Origin: Oscillospiraceae bacterium
Lineage (GTDB): Bacteria; Bacillota; Clostridia; Saccharofermentanales; Saccharofermentanaceae
Assembly: GCA_902782985.1 (NCBI GenBank)
Contig: CACZPC010000228.1
Span: forward strand, 1-12,436
Direction: 5' to 3'
Length of the DNA: 12,436 nt
In this document: positions 6,919 through 12,436 of the stretch, piece by piece
Position numbering within the stretch: the first letter of the stretch is position 1
Layout of the letters: each line of letters starts with the position of its first letter
Program-made: the position numbers and the translations under genes
Notes under the pieces: generated by a model
The model's database searches: none
Seen by the model: the letters and a program-made list of their open reading frames with translations, nothing else
What the model was told of the DNA's origin: nothing

Positions 6919-8928
6919 ATGTACAGCACACCCCTCGATATCAAGAACATAAAGATCAAGGACAGCTTCTGGACCAGGGAGCAGGAGCTTGTAAGGCGCG
7001 AGGTCATCCCCTATCAGTGGGAGATATTAAATGACCGTGTCCCCGAGGCAGCCCCCAGTTACTGCATGCACAACTTCAAGGCGGCAGGAATGCTCAATAA
7101 GCGCAAGCATGAGCAGGGCGCATCCTTCAAGGAGCCCGTCTATACATTCAGAGGCTTCGAGGCTCTCCCCGAAGATCCCCGTAATCCTCGGGAAGACGAA
7201 TTCTACGGCTTCGTATTCCAGGATAGCGACTTCTCCAAATGGATCGAGGCAGTGGGATATTCTCTGGCAACCCACCCGGATAAGGAGCTCGAAAGGATAG
7301 CCGACGGAGCGATAGATATCGTCTGCGCGGCTCAGCTCGACAACGGATATCTGGATACCTATTACATCATAAACGGCATGGACAGGAGCTTTCATGACCT
7401 TAGAGATCACCACGAGCTCTACTGCCTGGGGCACCTGATCGAAGGCGCGATATCCTACTATAATGCCACCGGCAAGGATAAGCTCCTTAATGCGGCTAAG
7501 AGATTTGCTGATCATGTAGATTCGGTATTCGGCAACGAGGAAGGCAAGATCCCCGGATATCCCGGTCACGAGATTGCGGAGATGGCACTCTTCAGACTGT
7601 ATGAGACAACGGGCGAAGAGAAGTACAGAAAGCTCGCGGAGTATTTTATAGACAAGAGAGGTGAGGCACCTCTTTATTTCGACAAGGAGCATCCTCAGCC
7701 CAAGAATCAGCCATACAAGATCGACTACTATCATCAGGCTCATATCCCGGTCCGTCAGCAGAACGAAGCGGTAGGACACGCCGTCCGCGCAGTCTACCTC
7801 TACAGCGGCATGGCGGACATGGCAAGACTTACAGGGGACAAGGCACTTCTTAATGCCTGCGAAAGGCTCTGGGACAGCATCACGAATGAGAAGATGTACA
7901 TAACCGGCGGCATCGGCGGTACGCACATGGGCGAGTCTTTCTCTTTTCCTTTCGATCTTCCGGGCGACACCGCTTATGCGGAGACATGCGCATCGATAGG
8001 ACTTGTCTTCTTTGCCAGAAGGATGCTTCAGATAAGAGCTGACAGGAAATACTCCGATGTCATGGAGCTCGCACTCTATAACGGGATCCTGAGCGGAATG
8101 GCACTGGACGGTAAGAGCTTTTTCTATGTTAACCCTCTGGAAGTCGTCCCCGAGGCCTGTCACAAGGATGAGCGAAAGTTCCATGTTAAGCCTGTTCGCC
8201 AAAAGTGGTTCGGCTGTGCATGTTGTCCTCCGAATATCGCGCGTCTCATAACATCACTCGGAACATATGCTTTCACGGCATCCGATGATACGCTCTTTAC
8301 ACATCTGTATATCGGATCGAGCCTGTCTTTTAACGGTTACGATATCGATATCGAAAGCGGCCTTCCCGACACCGGCAAGGTAAAGATCGTCACTCGTTCC
8401 ACAGGAGGAGACAGCCCCCTGAACCTTGCTCTCCGAATCCCCGGATGGTGCGGCGACAGCTATCAACTCAGCGGAGCGGAAAGTGCGGATATCACCGTCA
8501 AAGACGGATATCTGTATATCAGCGGACTTAAGGGCGATAACACCATAAGCCTTGATCTTAAGATGGAAGCAGCGGTCGTGACGGCAGATAACAGAGTAAC
8601 CGAGGACATCGGGAGATGTGCCGTAGTCAGAGGTCCCGTCGTCTATTGCATGGAATCAAGAGATAACGGCGATGCTCTTCGAAATATATATGCCGATACT
8701 TCTGCCGATATCAAAGAGATAACGATCGAAGATTTCGGATTCCCGGTAACGGCACTGGAGATCAGAGGTGCACGTGTGACTTTCGAAGGATCTGAGGAAT
8801 ATATAAGCGCGCTTTATAAGAAAGCACCCGTCAGAAAGGCCGAGCCGATCGATATCCGCCTTATCCCCTATCGTCTGTGGGCAAACAGAGGCGAGGGCGA
8901 GATGAGCGTATTCATCGGTATATTGTGA
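6919..8928 (+). CDS. GH127 beta-L-arabinofuranosidase (DUF1680 family)
   Basis: A 669-residue glycoside hydrolase with no signal peptide, so it acts on imported oligosaccharides. An N-terminal (alpha/alpha)6 barrel (about 10-440) is followed by beta-sandwich domains. Key residues match Bifidobacterium HypBA1 (about 658 aa, numbering from memory): Glu339 in 'THMGES' (HypBA1 Glu322, acid/base); Glu355 and Cys357 in 'YAETCASIG' (Glu338, Cys340, zinc ligands); Cys433, Cys435 and Cys436 in 'FGCACCPPNIAR' (Cys415/417/418, with Cys417 the nucleophile). The retaining reaction removes terminal beta-L-arabinofuranose, as on hydroxyproline-linked plant glycans; other GH127-clan members act on different sugars, so substrate is inferred. 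The start is fixed by AAGGAG at 6906-6911, 7 nt before ATG, overlapping the stop of the flavoprotein gene (11-nt gap). It is third in a four-gene run. Confidence 0.93.
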   Translation: MYSTPLDIKNIKIKDSFWTREQELVRREVIPYQWEILNDRVPEAAPSYCMHNFKAAGMLNKRKHEQGASFKEPVYTFRGFEALPEDPRNPREDEFYGFVFQDSDFSKWIEAVGYSLATHPDKELERIADGAIDIVCAAQLDNGYLDTYYIINGMDRSFHDLRDHHELYCLGHLIEGAISYYNATGKDKLLNAAKRFADHVDSVFGNEEGKIPGYPGHEIAEMALFRLYETTGEEKYRKLAEYFIDKRGEAPLYFDKEHPQPKNQPYKIDYYHQAHIPVRQQNEAVGHAVRAVYLYSGMADMARLTGDKALLNACERLWDSITNEKMYITGGIGGTHMGESFSFPFDLPGDTAYAETCASIGLVFFARRMLQIRADRKYSDVMELALYNGILSGMALDGKSFFYVNPLEVVPEACHKDERKFHVKPVRQKWFGCACCPPNIARLITSLGTYAFTASDDTLFTHLYIGSSLSFNGYDIDIESGLPDTGKVKIVTRSTGGDSPLNLALRIPGWCGDSYQLSGAESADITVKDGYLYISGLKGDNTISLDLKMEAAVVTADNRVTEDIGRCAVVRGPVVYCMESRDNGDALRNIYADTSADIKEITIEDFGFPVTALEIRGARVTFEGSEEYISALYKKAPVRKAEPIDIRLIPYRLWANRGEGEMSVFIGIL

Positions 8929-8952
8929 TCAACTCATAAGGAGAGATACAAG

Positions 8953-9456
8953 ATGGAAGATATTATCATCCGGAGAATGAGGATCGAGGATGCCGAAGCT
9001 GTCACGGATGTTCTCATAAGATCATGGCAGACTGCTTACAGAGGCATCGTCAGCGACGAGTGCCTGGATAATATGGACAGAACTACTCTGATCGAAAGAA
9101 GGAAGAAACAATATAAGGATTATATCGTCGCCGAGTCAGATAAGGGCATCGTCGGCTTCTGCTGGTATATGAATGATAATTCTTATTCCAAAGAGCTTTC
9201 AGACATAGACAGCGAAATAGTCGCGATCTATGTATTACCTGATCTTATAAGAGAGGGCATAGGCAAAAAGATGTTCTCGCATGCCGTGGAAGATCTTAAG
9301 GGACAGGGTCGTAAACATATGATCATCTGGTGCCTTAAGGACAATGTCAACGGCAGAAGATTCTACGAGAAGATGGGCGGAACGATGAATGGAGAACACA
9401 AGATCCGTATAGGAAATGACGACTACGACGAAGTCGGCTATCTGTTCTGCCTTTAA
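8953..9456 (+). CDS. GNAT-family N-acetyltransferase
   Basis: A 167-residue acetyl-CoA-dependent transferase of the GNAT fold. The N-terminal strand 'IIIRRMRIEDAEAVTDV' (4-20) and 'SWQTAYRGIVSDECLD' (24-39) are typical of the clostridial GNAT group related to RimI. Motif A is 'IVAIYVLPDLIREGIGKKMF' (89-108), with the pyrophosphate-binding R-E-G-I-G-K loop at 100-105. Motif B follows with 'NVNGRRFYEKMGG' (131-143), in which Tyr138 is the usual general-acid position. The acceptor (protein N-terminus, small amine or antibiotic) cannot be assigned. AAGGAGA (8938-8944) sets the ATG at 8953, 24 nt after GH127, so it is probably co-transcribed with that cassette. It converges on the fusion gene with only 20 nt between stops and no visible terminator. 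Confidence 0.88.
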   Translation: MEDIIIRRMRIEDAEAVTDVLIRSWQTAYRGIVSDECLDNMDRTTLIERRKKQYKDYIVAESDKGIVGFCWYMNDNSYSKELSDIDSEIVAIYVLPDLIREGIGKKMFSHAVEDLKGQGRKHMIIWCLKDNVNGRRFYEKMGGTMNGEHKIRIGNDDYDEVGYLFCL

Positions 9457-9476
9457 TGCAACGTCATGATCAAGGG

Positions 9477-10592
9477 TCAGACTCTGCCGTCCTGATACTC
9501 GCTTCTTAAGATCGAGAAATACATGCGGTCCTCGTAGCCGCCGTCTCTAAAGAAAAACTCTCTCAGGATCCCGTCTTCATTAAGGCCGCACTTTTCTATC
9601 ACCTTGCGTGAGCCGGTATTGGATGGCCTTACGCATATCTGCACCTTATTAAGACCGATCCTGTCGAAGCCGTAATCAATGACGGCCTTCGTCGCTTCCG
9701 TAGCGTATCCCCTGCCTTGAAATGCCGCTCCGATGCAGTATTCTATCTCGGCAAAATCATTATTGCCGTCAACAAGAAAATATGCAATCTGTCCTATACA
9801 CTCTCCCGTTTCCTTCAGGATAACGGCCCAACGATAGTAATAACCGCTCTGAGATCTTCCTATATACTTATCAATCAGCGCATTTACTTCATCCATGGTC
9901 TTATAGGAAGGTTCTCCGTACATCCACTGCACTTCATCATCCGAGGCCCAGTTACAAAGGACAGAAGGCGCATCTTCACGGCGAAATGCTCTGAGCAGCA
10001 GTCTGTCCGTCTCTATAGTCTGTGCCCCGCAGGGAGCTATCCTGCAGGAAAAACGAGAGGGGGCATATCCTCTCATAAGAGATACTGTTTCATCTACTGA
10101 GATACACTTGGCGTATCGTCCGGGCCACATGGATTCGTTAAAGAACTTGTATGTCGTCTCTGCATCCATATATTCATTGTCCCTTGTGGAATTGCAGCCT
10201 TCGGGGACTATGACTTCAAAGCCGTTCTCAAAGGCACTCTTGACTGTCGCATCTATGCAGTAATCAGTCTGAAGGCCCGTTACTATAAGCGTTTCTATAT
10301 GCTTTTTTCTTAAGTGATCGATAAGTCCGGCATCCGGAGCAAGGGCGCTGTTGACCTTCTTATCGAATATCTTCTCGCCTTCACCGGGAGCGATCTTGTC
10401 GCAGATCTCGAAGTCCTCGTCCCCCAAAGAGAATCCCGAACCTTCTCCGTCATCATGCCTTACGTAAATGACTTCAACACCGTTTTGTCTTGCTTCATCG
10501 ATAAGCTTCGTGATATTGAAGATGAACCCGTTATGATCATAAAGCCTGTCATCGGTGATGCCCTTCTGGACATCGATAACGAGTAATACCAT
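9477..10592 (-). CDS. Fusion of isochorismatase-like cysteine hydrolase and RimJ/RimL-type GNAT acetyltransferase
   Basis: One uninterrupted 371-residue frame with two enzymes. Residues 1-175 are an isochorismatase-like (nicotinamidase family) hydrolase: Asp7 in 'LLVIDVQKG', Lys78 in 'IFDKKVNSAL' and Cys112 in 'VTGLQTDYCIDAT' make the Asp-Lys-Cys triad. Residues 192-371 are a RimJ/RimL-like GNAT: 'IETDRLLLRAF' start (193-203), acetyl-CoA loop 'AFQGRGYATEA' (290-300) and 'VRPSNTGSRKVIEKCGL' (321-337). A linker of about 16 residues with two Cys joins them. No ATG with a ribosome site lies near the junction: the nearest Met, 173, has none upstream. So this is a true fusion and not two overlapping genes. 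Substrates are unknown; the hydrolase may act on an amide whose product the GNAT acetylates, which is speculation. ATG 10592 is preceded by GAAAGGGAAAG; an extended -10 promoter lies upstream. Confidence 0.9.
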   Translation of the reverse strand: MVLLVIDVQKGITDDRLYDHNGFIFNITKLIDEARQNGVEVIYVRHDDGEGSGFSLGDEDFEICDKIAPGEGEKIFDKKVNSALAPDAGLIDHLRKKHIETLIVTGLQTDYCIDATVKSAFENGFEVIVPEGCNSTRDNEYMDAETTYKFFNESMWPGRYAKCISVDETVSLMRGYAPSRFSCRIAPCGAQTIETDRLLLRAFRREDAPSVLCNWASDDEVQWMYGEPSYKTMDEVNALIDKYIGRSQSGYYYRWAVILKETGECIGQIAYFLVDGNNDFAEIEYCIGAAFQGRGYATEATKAVIDYGFDRIGLNKVQICVRPSNTGSRKVIEKCGLNEDGILREFFFRDGGYEDRMYFSILRSEYQDGRV

Positions 10593-10626
10593 ATATCTTT
10601 CCCTTTCACATTCTGACGATATCCTG

Positions 10627-10635
10627 ATTATAACA
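10627..10635 (-). promoter_or_regulatory. Extended -10 promoter of the hydrolase-GNAT fusion gene
   Basis: On the minus strand the sequence reads TGTTATAAT, a perfect TATAAT (10632 to 10627) with the TGn extension. Transcription would begin near 10620, about 28 nt before the ATG at 10592. No good -35 is seen at 16-18 bp. The arrangement mirrors the SGNH promoter at 5076-5084. Confidence 0.5.
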
Positions 10636-10649
10636 TTTATATATAAAGA

Positions 10650-10680
10650 TTCACGAAAAGCTCCCCTTGCGGTAGACTAT
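10650..10680 (+). promoter_or_regulatory. Possible MerR-type operator-promoter of the flavoprotein gene
   Basis: A TTCACG -35-like element (10650-10655) and a GACTAT -10-like element (10675-10680) are 19 bp apart, the unusual spacing of MerR-family promoters. Between them lies an imperfect dyad of the form CTnCC-N5-GGnAG (10661-10675). The arm CTCCCCT resembles the BmrR-type operator arm as I remember it. Both hexamers are weak on their own, as expected for an activator-twisted promoter. An alternative without MerR is CTGACG (10613-10618) with TTTATA (10636-10641) at 17 bp. No merR gene is in the window. Confidence 0.3.
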
Positions 10681-10719
10681 CAGGAAATAAACATCTGTTA
10701 TCTGAAGGAGGGATGAGAT

Positions 10720-11322
10720 ATGAATGCACTGATTATCAACTGCAGTCCCGTAAGGACAGGCGCTACCGCGGAGATAGTCAAGATCGCTTACGAAGAGCTT
10801 AAGTCACGCTACGATACCGAATGTATATGCATAGACGACTACGATTTTAAGTTCTGCAAAGGCTGCAGAGCCTGCCATGCTACAGCATCCTGTGTCATGA
10901 GCGATGCGCAGGTAATAAGAGACATAATGAACAGATTTGACCATGCGGATATCATCATATCCGTCGCCCCCTCCTATTGGGCAGATATCCCGGGGCAGTA
11001 TAAATCATTCATAGACAGAGTCACACCGTGGTGCAATACCCATGAACCTCACGCGACAATAAAGCCCGGGAAGAAAGGTTATGCCATCGCCTTGAGGACG
11101 GGCCCGAGCATGCCCGAATGCGAGAAGATAATAGGCAGCATAGAGCATTTCTACGGTCATCTCGAGATAGAAAGCGCAGGACATCTTGGACTTACATCGA
11201 TAGAATACAAAGAGGATGTGGGACAAAGGAAGCAGGAGATCGTCGATTTCTGCAGCGGCATCAGGTTAGATACAGTTCACGGGGACTATCTGTGTGACGA
11301 TGCTATGGAGAAAAGGATATAA
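10720..11322 (+). CDS. Flavodoxin-fold NAD(P)H:FMN oxidoreductase / iron-sulfur flavoprotein-like
   Basis: A 200-residue cytoplasmic flavoprotein of the NADPH-dependent FMN reductase family. The FMN phosphate loop is 'NCSPVRTGATAEI' (7-19), and 'IIISVAPSYWADIPGQYKSF' (78-97) is the typical second flavin-binding strand and loop. Between them is a cysteine cluster, Cys46-X2-Cys49-X2-Cys52-X5-Cys58, which fits the compact CX2CX2CX4-7C motif that binds a 4Fe-4S cluster in archaeal and clostridial iron-sulfur flavoproteins (Isf). If a cluster is present the protein would pass electrons between FMN and a ferredoxin-like partner; otherwise it is a quinone/flavin reductase with structural cysteines. 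A strong GAAGGAGGG site (10704-10712) precedes ATG 10720. It is divergent from the fusion gene across 127 bp and may be driven by a MerR-type promoter, which would suggest stress or drug induction. Confidence 0.85.
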   Translation: MNALIINCSPVRTGATAEIVKIAYEELKSRYDTECICIDDYDFKFCKGCRACHATASCVMSDAQVIRDIMNRFDHADIIISVAPSYWADIPGQYKSFIDRVTPWCNTHEPHATIKPGKKGYAIALRTGPSMPECEKIIGSIEHFYGHLEIESAGHLGLTSIEYKEDVGQRKQEIVDFCSGIRLDTVHGDYLCDDAMEKRI

Positions 11323-11335
11323 GAACAACCTTCCT

Positions 11336-11350
11336 GACGTGCTTTACGTC
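11336..11350 (+). terminator. Weak inverted repeat after the flavoprotein gene
   Basis: GACGT (11336-11340) and ACGTC (11346-11350) form a perfect 5-bp stem with a 5-nt loop, followed by TTTATAG, 13 nt after the flavoprotein stop. The stem is short and the T-run poor, so it could be a weak terminator or an operator-like palindrome for the next gene. Confidence 0.25.
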
Positions 11351-11394
11351 TTTATAGACAAGAAGCATTTATATATGGTATGGGAGAACTATAT

Positions 11395-12093
11395 ATGTCC
11401 GAGCATAAGAAAGATATCAGTAAATTGTGTCTGGCGGGATTCATACTGGCGATCCTGCCCGTGATATTGATTAAAGTACGCCTGCCTTTTCAAAGCAGGC
11501 TGTTGGACCTGATCATGATCGCTGCCGTTATAATATCTCCGCTGGTCGGATTTATCCTTTCGATAGCAGGTCTCGTCTCCGCCAAGAAAAACGGCAGAAA
11601 AGGCAAGGGTTTCGGTATCGCGGGGATAGTTCTCCCGAGTATCTATGCAGTAATTATCGGGATCCTTGCCTTATTCGGATATTTGATGGTATGGACATTG
11701 TCACCTCATGAAACAGATAAAAAGCTCACCACTTTCTATTCCGACAGCGAGGTGATCGCCGTCAGATATTATTACATAGATCAGGACGGTTACAGATTCG
11801 AAGAGCTGGACGAAGAGAGACTGGATGAATTCATAAGTGATCTTGATTCCATGGAGATTAAGACCGGAGGCATGGTAAACATGATCCACAGCTACGGGAT
11901 AGAGATGGAACTTGACGACGGAACATATCTGGACTATGACGGCAAAAGGCTTTATCTGATAAGCGGTCCCATAGATTCCGAGAACTTGGAGCACATAGAA
12001 AACGAAGCCGTACAGGTTACGGATCAGGACTTCTGGGAAGTTATGAAGGACTACTTCCCGTCTATTGAAGCAAACGGCGACCATGTAGGATGA
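11395..12093 (+). CDS. DUF4190-like membrane protein with C-terminal extracytoplasmic domain
   Basis: A 232-residue membrane protein of unknown function. Three hydrophobic stretches (about 11-28, 36-63, 73-101) resemble the DUF4190 pattern, including the conserved 'GRKGKGFGIAGIVLPSI' loop-helix (67-83) that follows a Lys-rich cytoplasmic turn. The remaining 130 residues are soluble, acidic and rich in Tyr, Asp and Glu (for example 'YYYIDQDGYRFEELDEERLD', 125-144); by membrane topology they may lie outside the cell. I do not recognise this tail; its strand-rich look suggests a small mixed alpha/beta domain. I chose ATG 11395 because GGGAG (11382-11386) is 8 nt upstream; an in-frame ATG at 11380 has no ribosome site and would add five residues. 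It may have its own promoter in the 72-nt gap after the flavoprotein gene, but I see none that is convincing. Confidence 0.75.
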   Translation: MSEHKKDISKLCLAGFILAILPVILIKVRLPFQSRLLDLIMIAAVIISPLVGFILSIAGLVSAKKNGRKGKGFGIAGIVLPSIYAVIIGILALFGYLMVWTLSPHETDKKLTTFYSDSEVIAVRYYYIDQDGYRFEELDEERLDEFISDLDSMEIKTGGMVNMIHSYGIEMELDDGTYLDYDGKRLYLISGPIDSENLEHIENEAVQVTDQDFWEVMKDYFPSIEANGDHVG

Positions 12094-12156
12094 TTGGAAA
12101 GAAACCCGTTACACGTACCGGCTTTCGGCTTCTAACCGGCATCTCCGACAAGTTAT

Positions 12157-12222
12157 CGACGAAAAAGTGTTGTCCTATCGCACTTTTTCCGACGAAAAAG
12201 TGTTGTCTAGATACATTTTTTC
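12157..12222. repeat. 33-bp tandem duplication in a convergent intergenic interval
   Basis: Two adjacent 33-bp units occupy 12157-12189 and 12190-12222. Each begins with the same 18 bases, CGACGAAAAAGTGTTGTC, and ends with a T-rich arm (CACTTTTTC and CATTTTTTC). The middles differ (CTATCG versus TAGATA). The rest of the 12094-12263 interval has no gene; it holds short CGGC-containing direct repeats near 12118-12140 and nothing else I can name. Confidence 0.8.
12161..12189. terminator. A/T-rich hairpin 1, likely part of a bidirectional terminator
   Basis: GAAAAAGTG (12161-12169) pairs perfectly with CACTTTTTC (12181-12189) across an 11-nt loop. The A-run and T-run are in the stem, so both strands end the hairpin in U-rich RNA, as in bidirectional terminators. 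It lies 68 nt after the DUF4190-like gene and on the far side of the methyltransferase gene, which converges on it. Confidence 0.45.
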
Positions 12223-12224
12223 GT
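12192..12224. terminator. A/T-rich hairpin 2, likely part of a bidirectional terminator
   Basis: ACGAAAAAGTGT (12192-12203) pairs with ACATTTTTTCGT (12213-12224) over 12 positions with one G-U wobble and a 9-nt loop. Compared with hairpin 1, the base change that would break a pair leaves a wobble. On the minus strand this is the first hairpin met after the methyltransferase stop, about 40 nt downstream, and it ends in a T-run there. Confidence 0.5.
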
Positions 12225-12263
12225 ACATTAGCTTTTCAGTAGGTCTTCACTGCTGATATCGGT

Positions 12264-12436
12264 TTATTTATTAATACCTAATTTCATCAGAGTGACATCG
12301 CACGCTTTGGAAGATATATCGCATCCTATGAACTTTCTTCCAAGCTTCTCGGCAACGACTGCAGTGGTACCGCCTCCGAGGAAGAAATCGGCTACGGTAT
12401 CTCCCGGGTTCGATGCCACTCTTATTATCCTGTCCA
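12264..12436 (-). CDS. Site-specific DNA methyltransferase, C-terminal fragment (runs off window)
   Basis: The final 56 codons and TAA stop of a gene entering from beyond 12436 (first two window bases on this strand are a partial codon). The peptide contains 'NPGDTVADFFLGGGTTAVVA', the SAM-binding motif I of N6-adenine/N4-cytosine DNA methyltransferases, followed by 'EKLGRKFIGCDIS', the usual strand after motif I. Motif I at the C-terminal end means the catalytic DPPY motif must lie before it, which is the permuted beta-class order seen in many type III and orphan methyltransferases. Such enzymes methylate a specific DNA site in the cytoplasm, alone or with a restriction partner; the partner, if any, would be to the right. 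Only this end can be seen, so class and target are not assignable. Confidence 0.85.
   Translation of the reverse strand, partial: DRIIRVASNPGDTVADFFLGGGTTAVVAEKLGRKFIGCDISSKACDVTLMKLGINK

Noticed and set aside
7027..8202. A 391-codon open frame on the minus strand opposite GH127.
   Set aside because: GH127 on the other strand has all catalytic and zinc residues. The antisense product shows no recognisable domain and no ribosome site.
10074..10076. Internal ATG (Met173) as a separate start for the GNAT half of the fusion.
   Set aside because: No ribosome-binding sequence lies upstream, and the GNAT domain begins about 19 residues later; one fused protein is more likely.
12118..12140. A GC-rich hairpin from repeated CCGGC.
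   Set aside because: The copies are in direct orientation, so only a 4-bp CCGG pairing is possible; not a convincing terminator.
12157..12222. A short CRISPR array.
   Set aside because: There are only two adjoining copies with no spacer-sized unique sequence between them, and no cas genes are in view; it is a tandem duplication of a hairpin unit.

Overview
The window reads as a piece of a mid-GC (by eye close to 50%) Gram-positive anaerobe chromosome, most likely a gut or rumen Clostridia member (Lachnospiraceae/Oscillospiraceae type). The reasons are strong AGGAGG-like ribosome binding sites ahead of nearly every gene, heavy AGA/AGG arginine and ATA isoleucine codon use, extended -10 (TGnTATAAT) promoters, and families common in such genomes (clostripain C11 peptidase, GH127 arabinofuranosidase, DUF4190-like membrane protein, anaerobe-type flavoproteins). 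This placement is inference; no rRNA or marker gene is present. I saw no tRNA, rRNA, CRISPR array, transposase or phage gene.

Layout, left to right. (1) 6-1988, plus strand: a promoter, an AraC-family regulator and a YbiR-like ion/anion permease whose start overlaps the regulator's stop (ATGA). (2) 1992-5041, minus strand, converging on the permease with a 3-nt gap: an SGNH acyl-esterase/acyltransferase close in motif pattern to Mycobacterium MsAcT, then a membrane-tethered C11 (clostripain-family) cysteine peptidase, two genes 2 nt apart behind one extended -10 promoter. (3) 5197-9456, plus strand: a tight four-gene run of an AP-endonuclease-2-type TIM-barrel sugar isomerase/epimerase, a short and atypical FMN-dependent alpha-hydroxy-acid oxidase relative, a GH127 beta-L-arabinofuranosidase with all zinc/catalytic residues, and a GNAT acetyltransferase. 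(4) 9477-10592, minus strand: a single protein fusing an isochorismatase-like hydrolase to a RimJ/RimL-type GNAT. (5) 10720-12093, plus strand: a flavoprotein with a CX2CX2CX5C cysteine cluster behind a possible MerR-type promoter, then a DUF4190-like membrane protein with an extracytoplasmic tail. (6) 12094-12263: a gene-free convergent interval holding a 33-bp tandem duplication that forms two A/T-rich hairpins, probably a bidirectional terminator. (7) 12264-12436, minus strand: the last 56 codons of a site-specific DNA methyltransferase running off the window edge.

How the genes may work together: the 5197-9456 cassette looks like an intracellular glycan/sugar-derivative module. GH127 would release L-arabinofuranose or a related sugar from an imported oligosaccharide, and the isomerase and flavin enzyme could further convert it or its oxidised derivative. 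No transporter, kinase or araA/araB-type gene accompanies it here, so the pathway is not a standard arabinose operon and the substrate is unknown. The remaining units look like independent housekeeping/accessory transcription units. The most notable points are this cassette, the degenerate FMN-oxidase active site, the hydrolase-GNAT fusion, the Asn-for-Asp change next to the C11 catalytic Cys, the Fe-S-type cysteine motif, and the repeat hairpins beside the methyltransferase.
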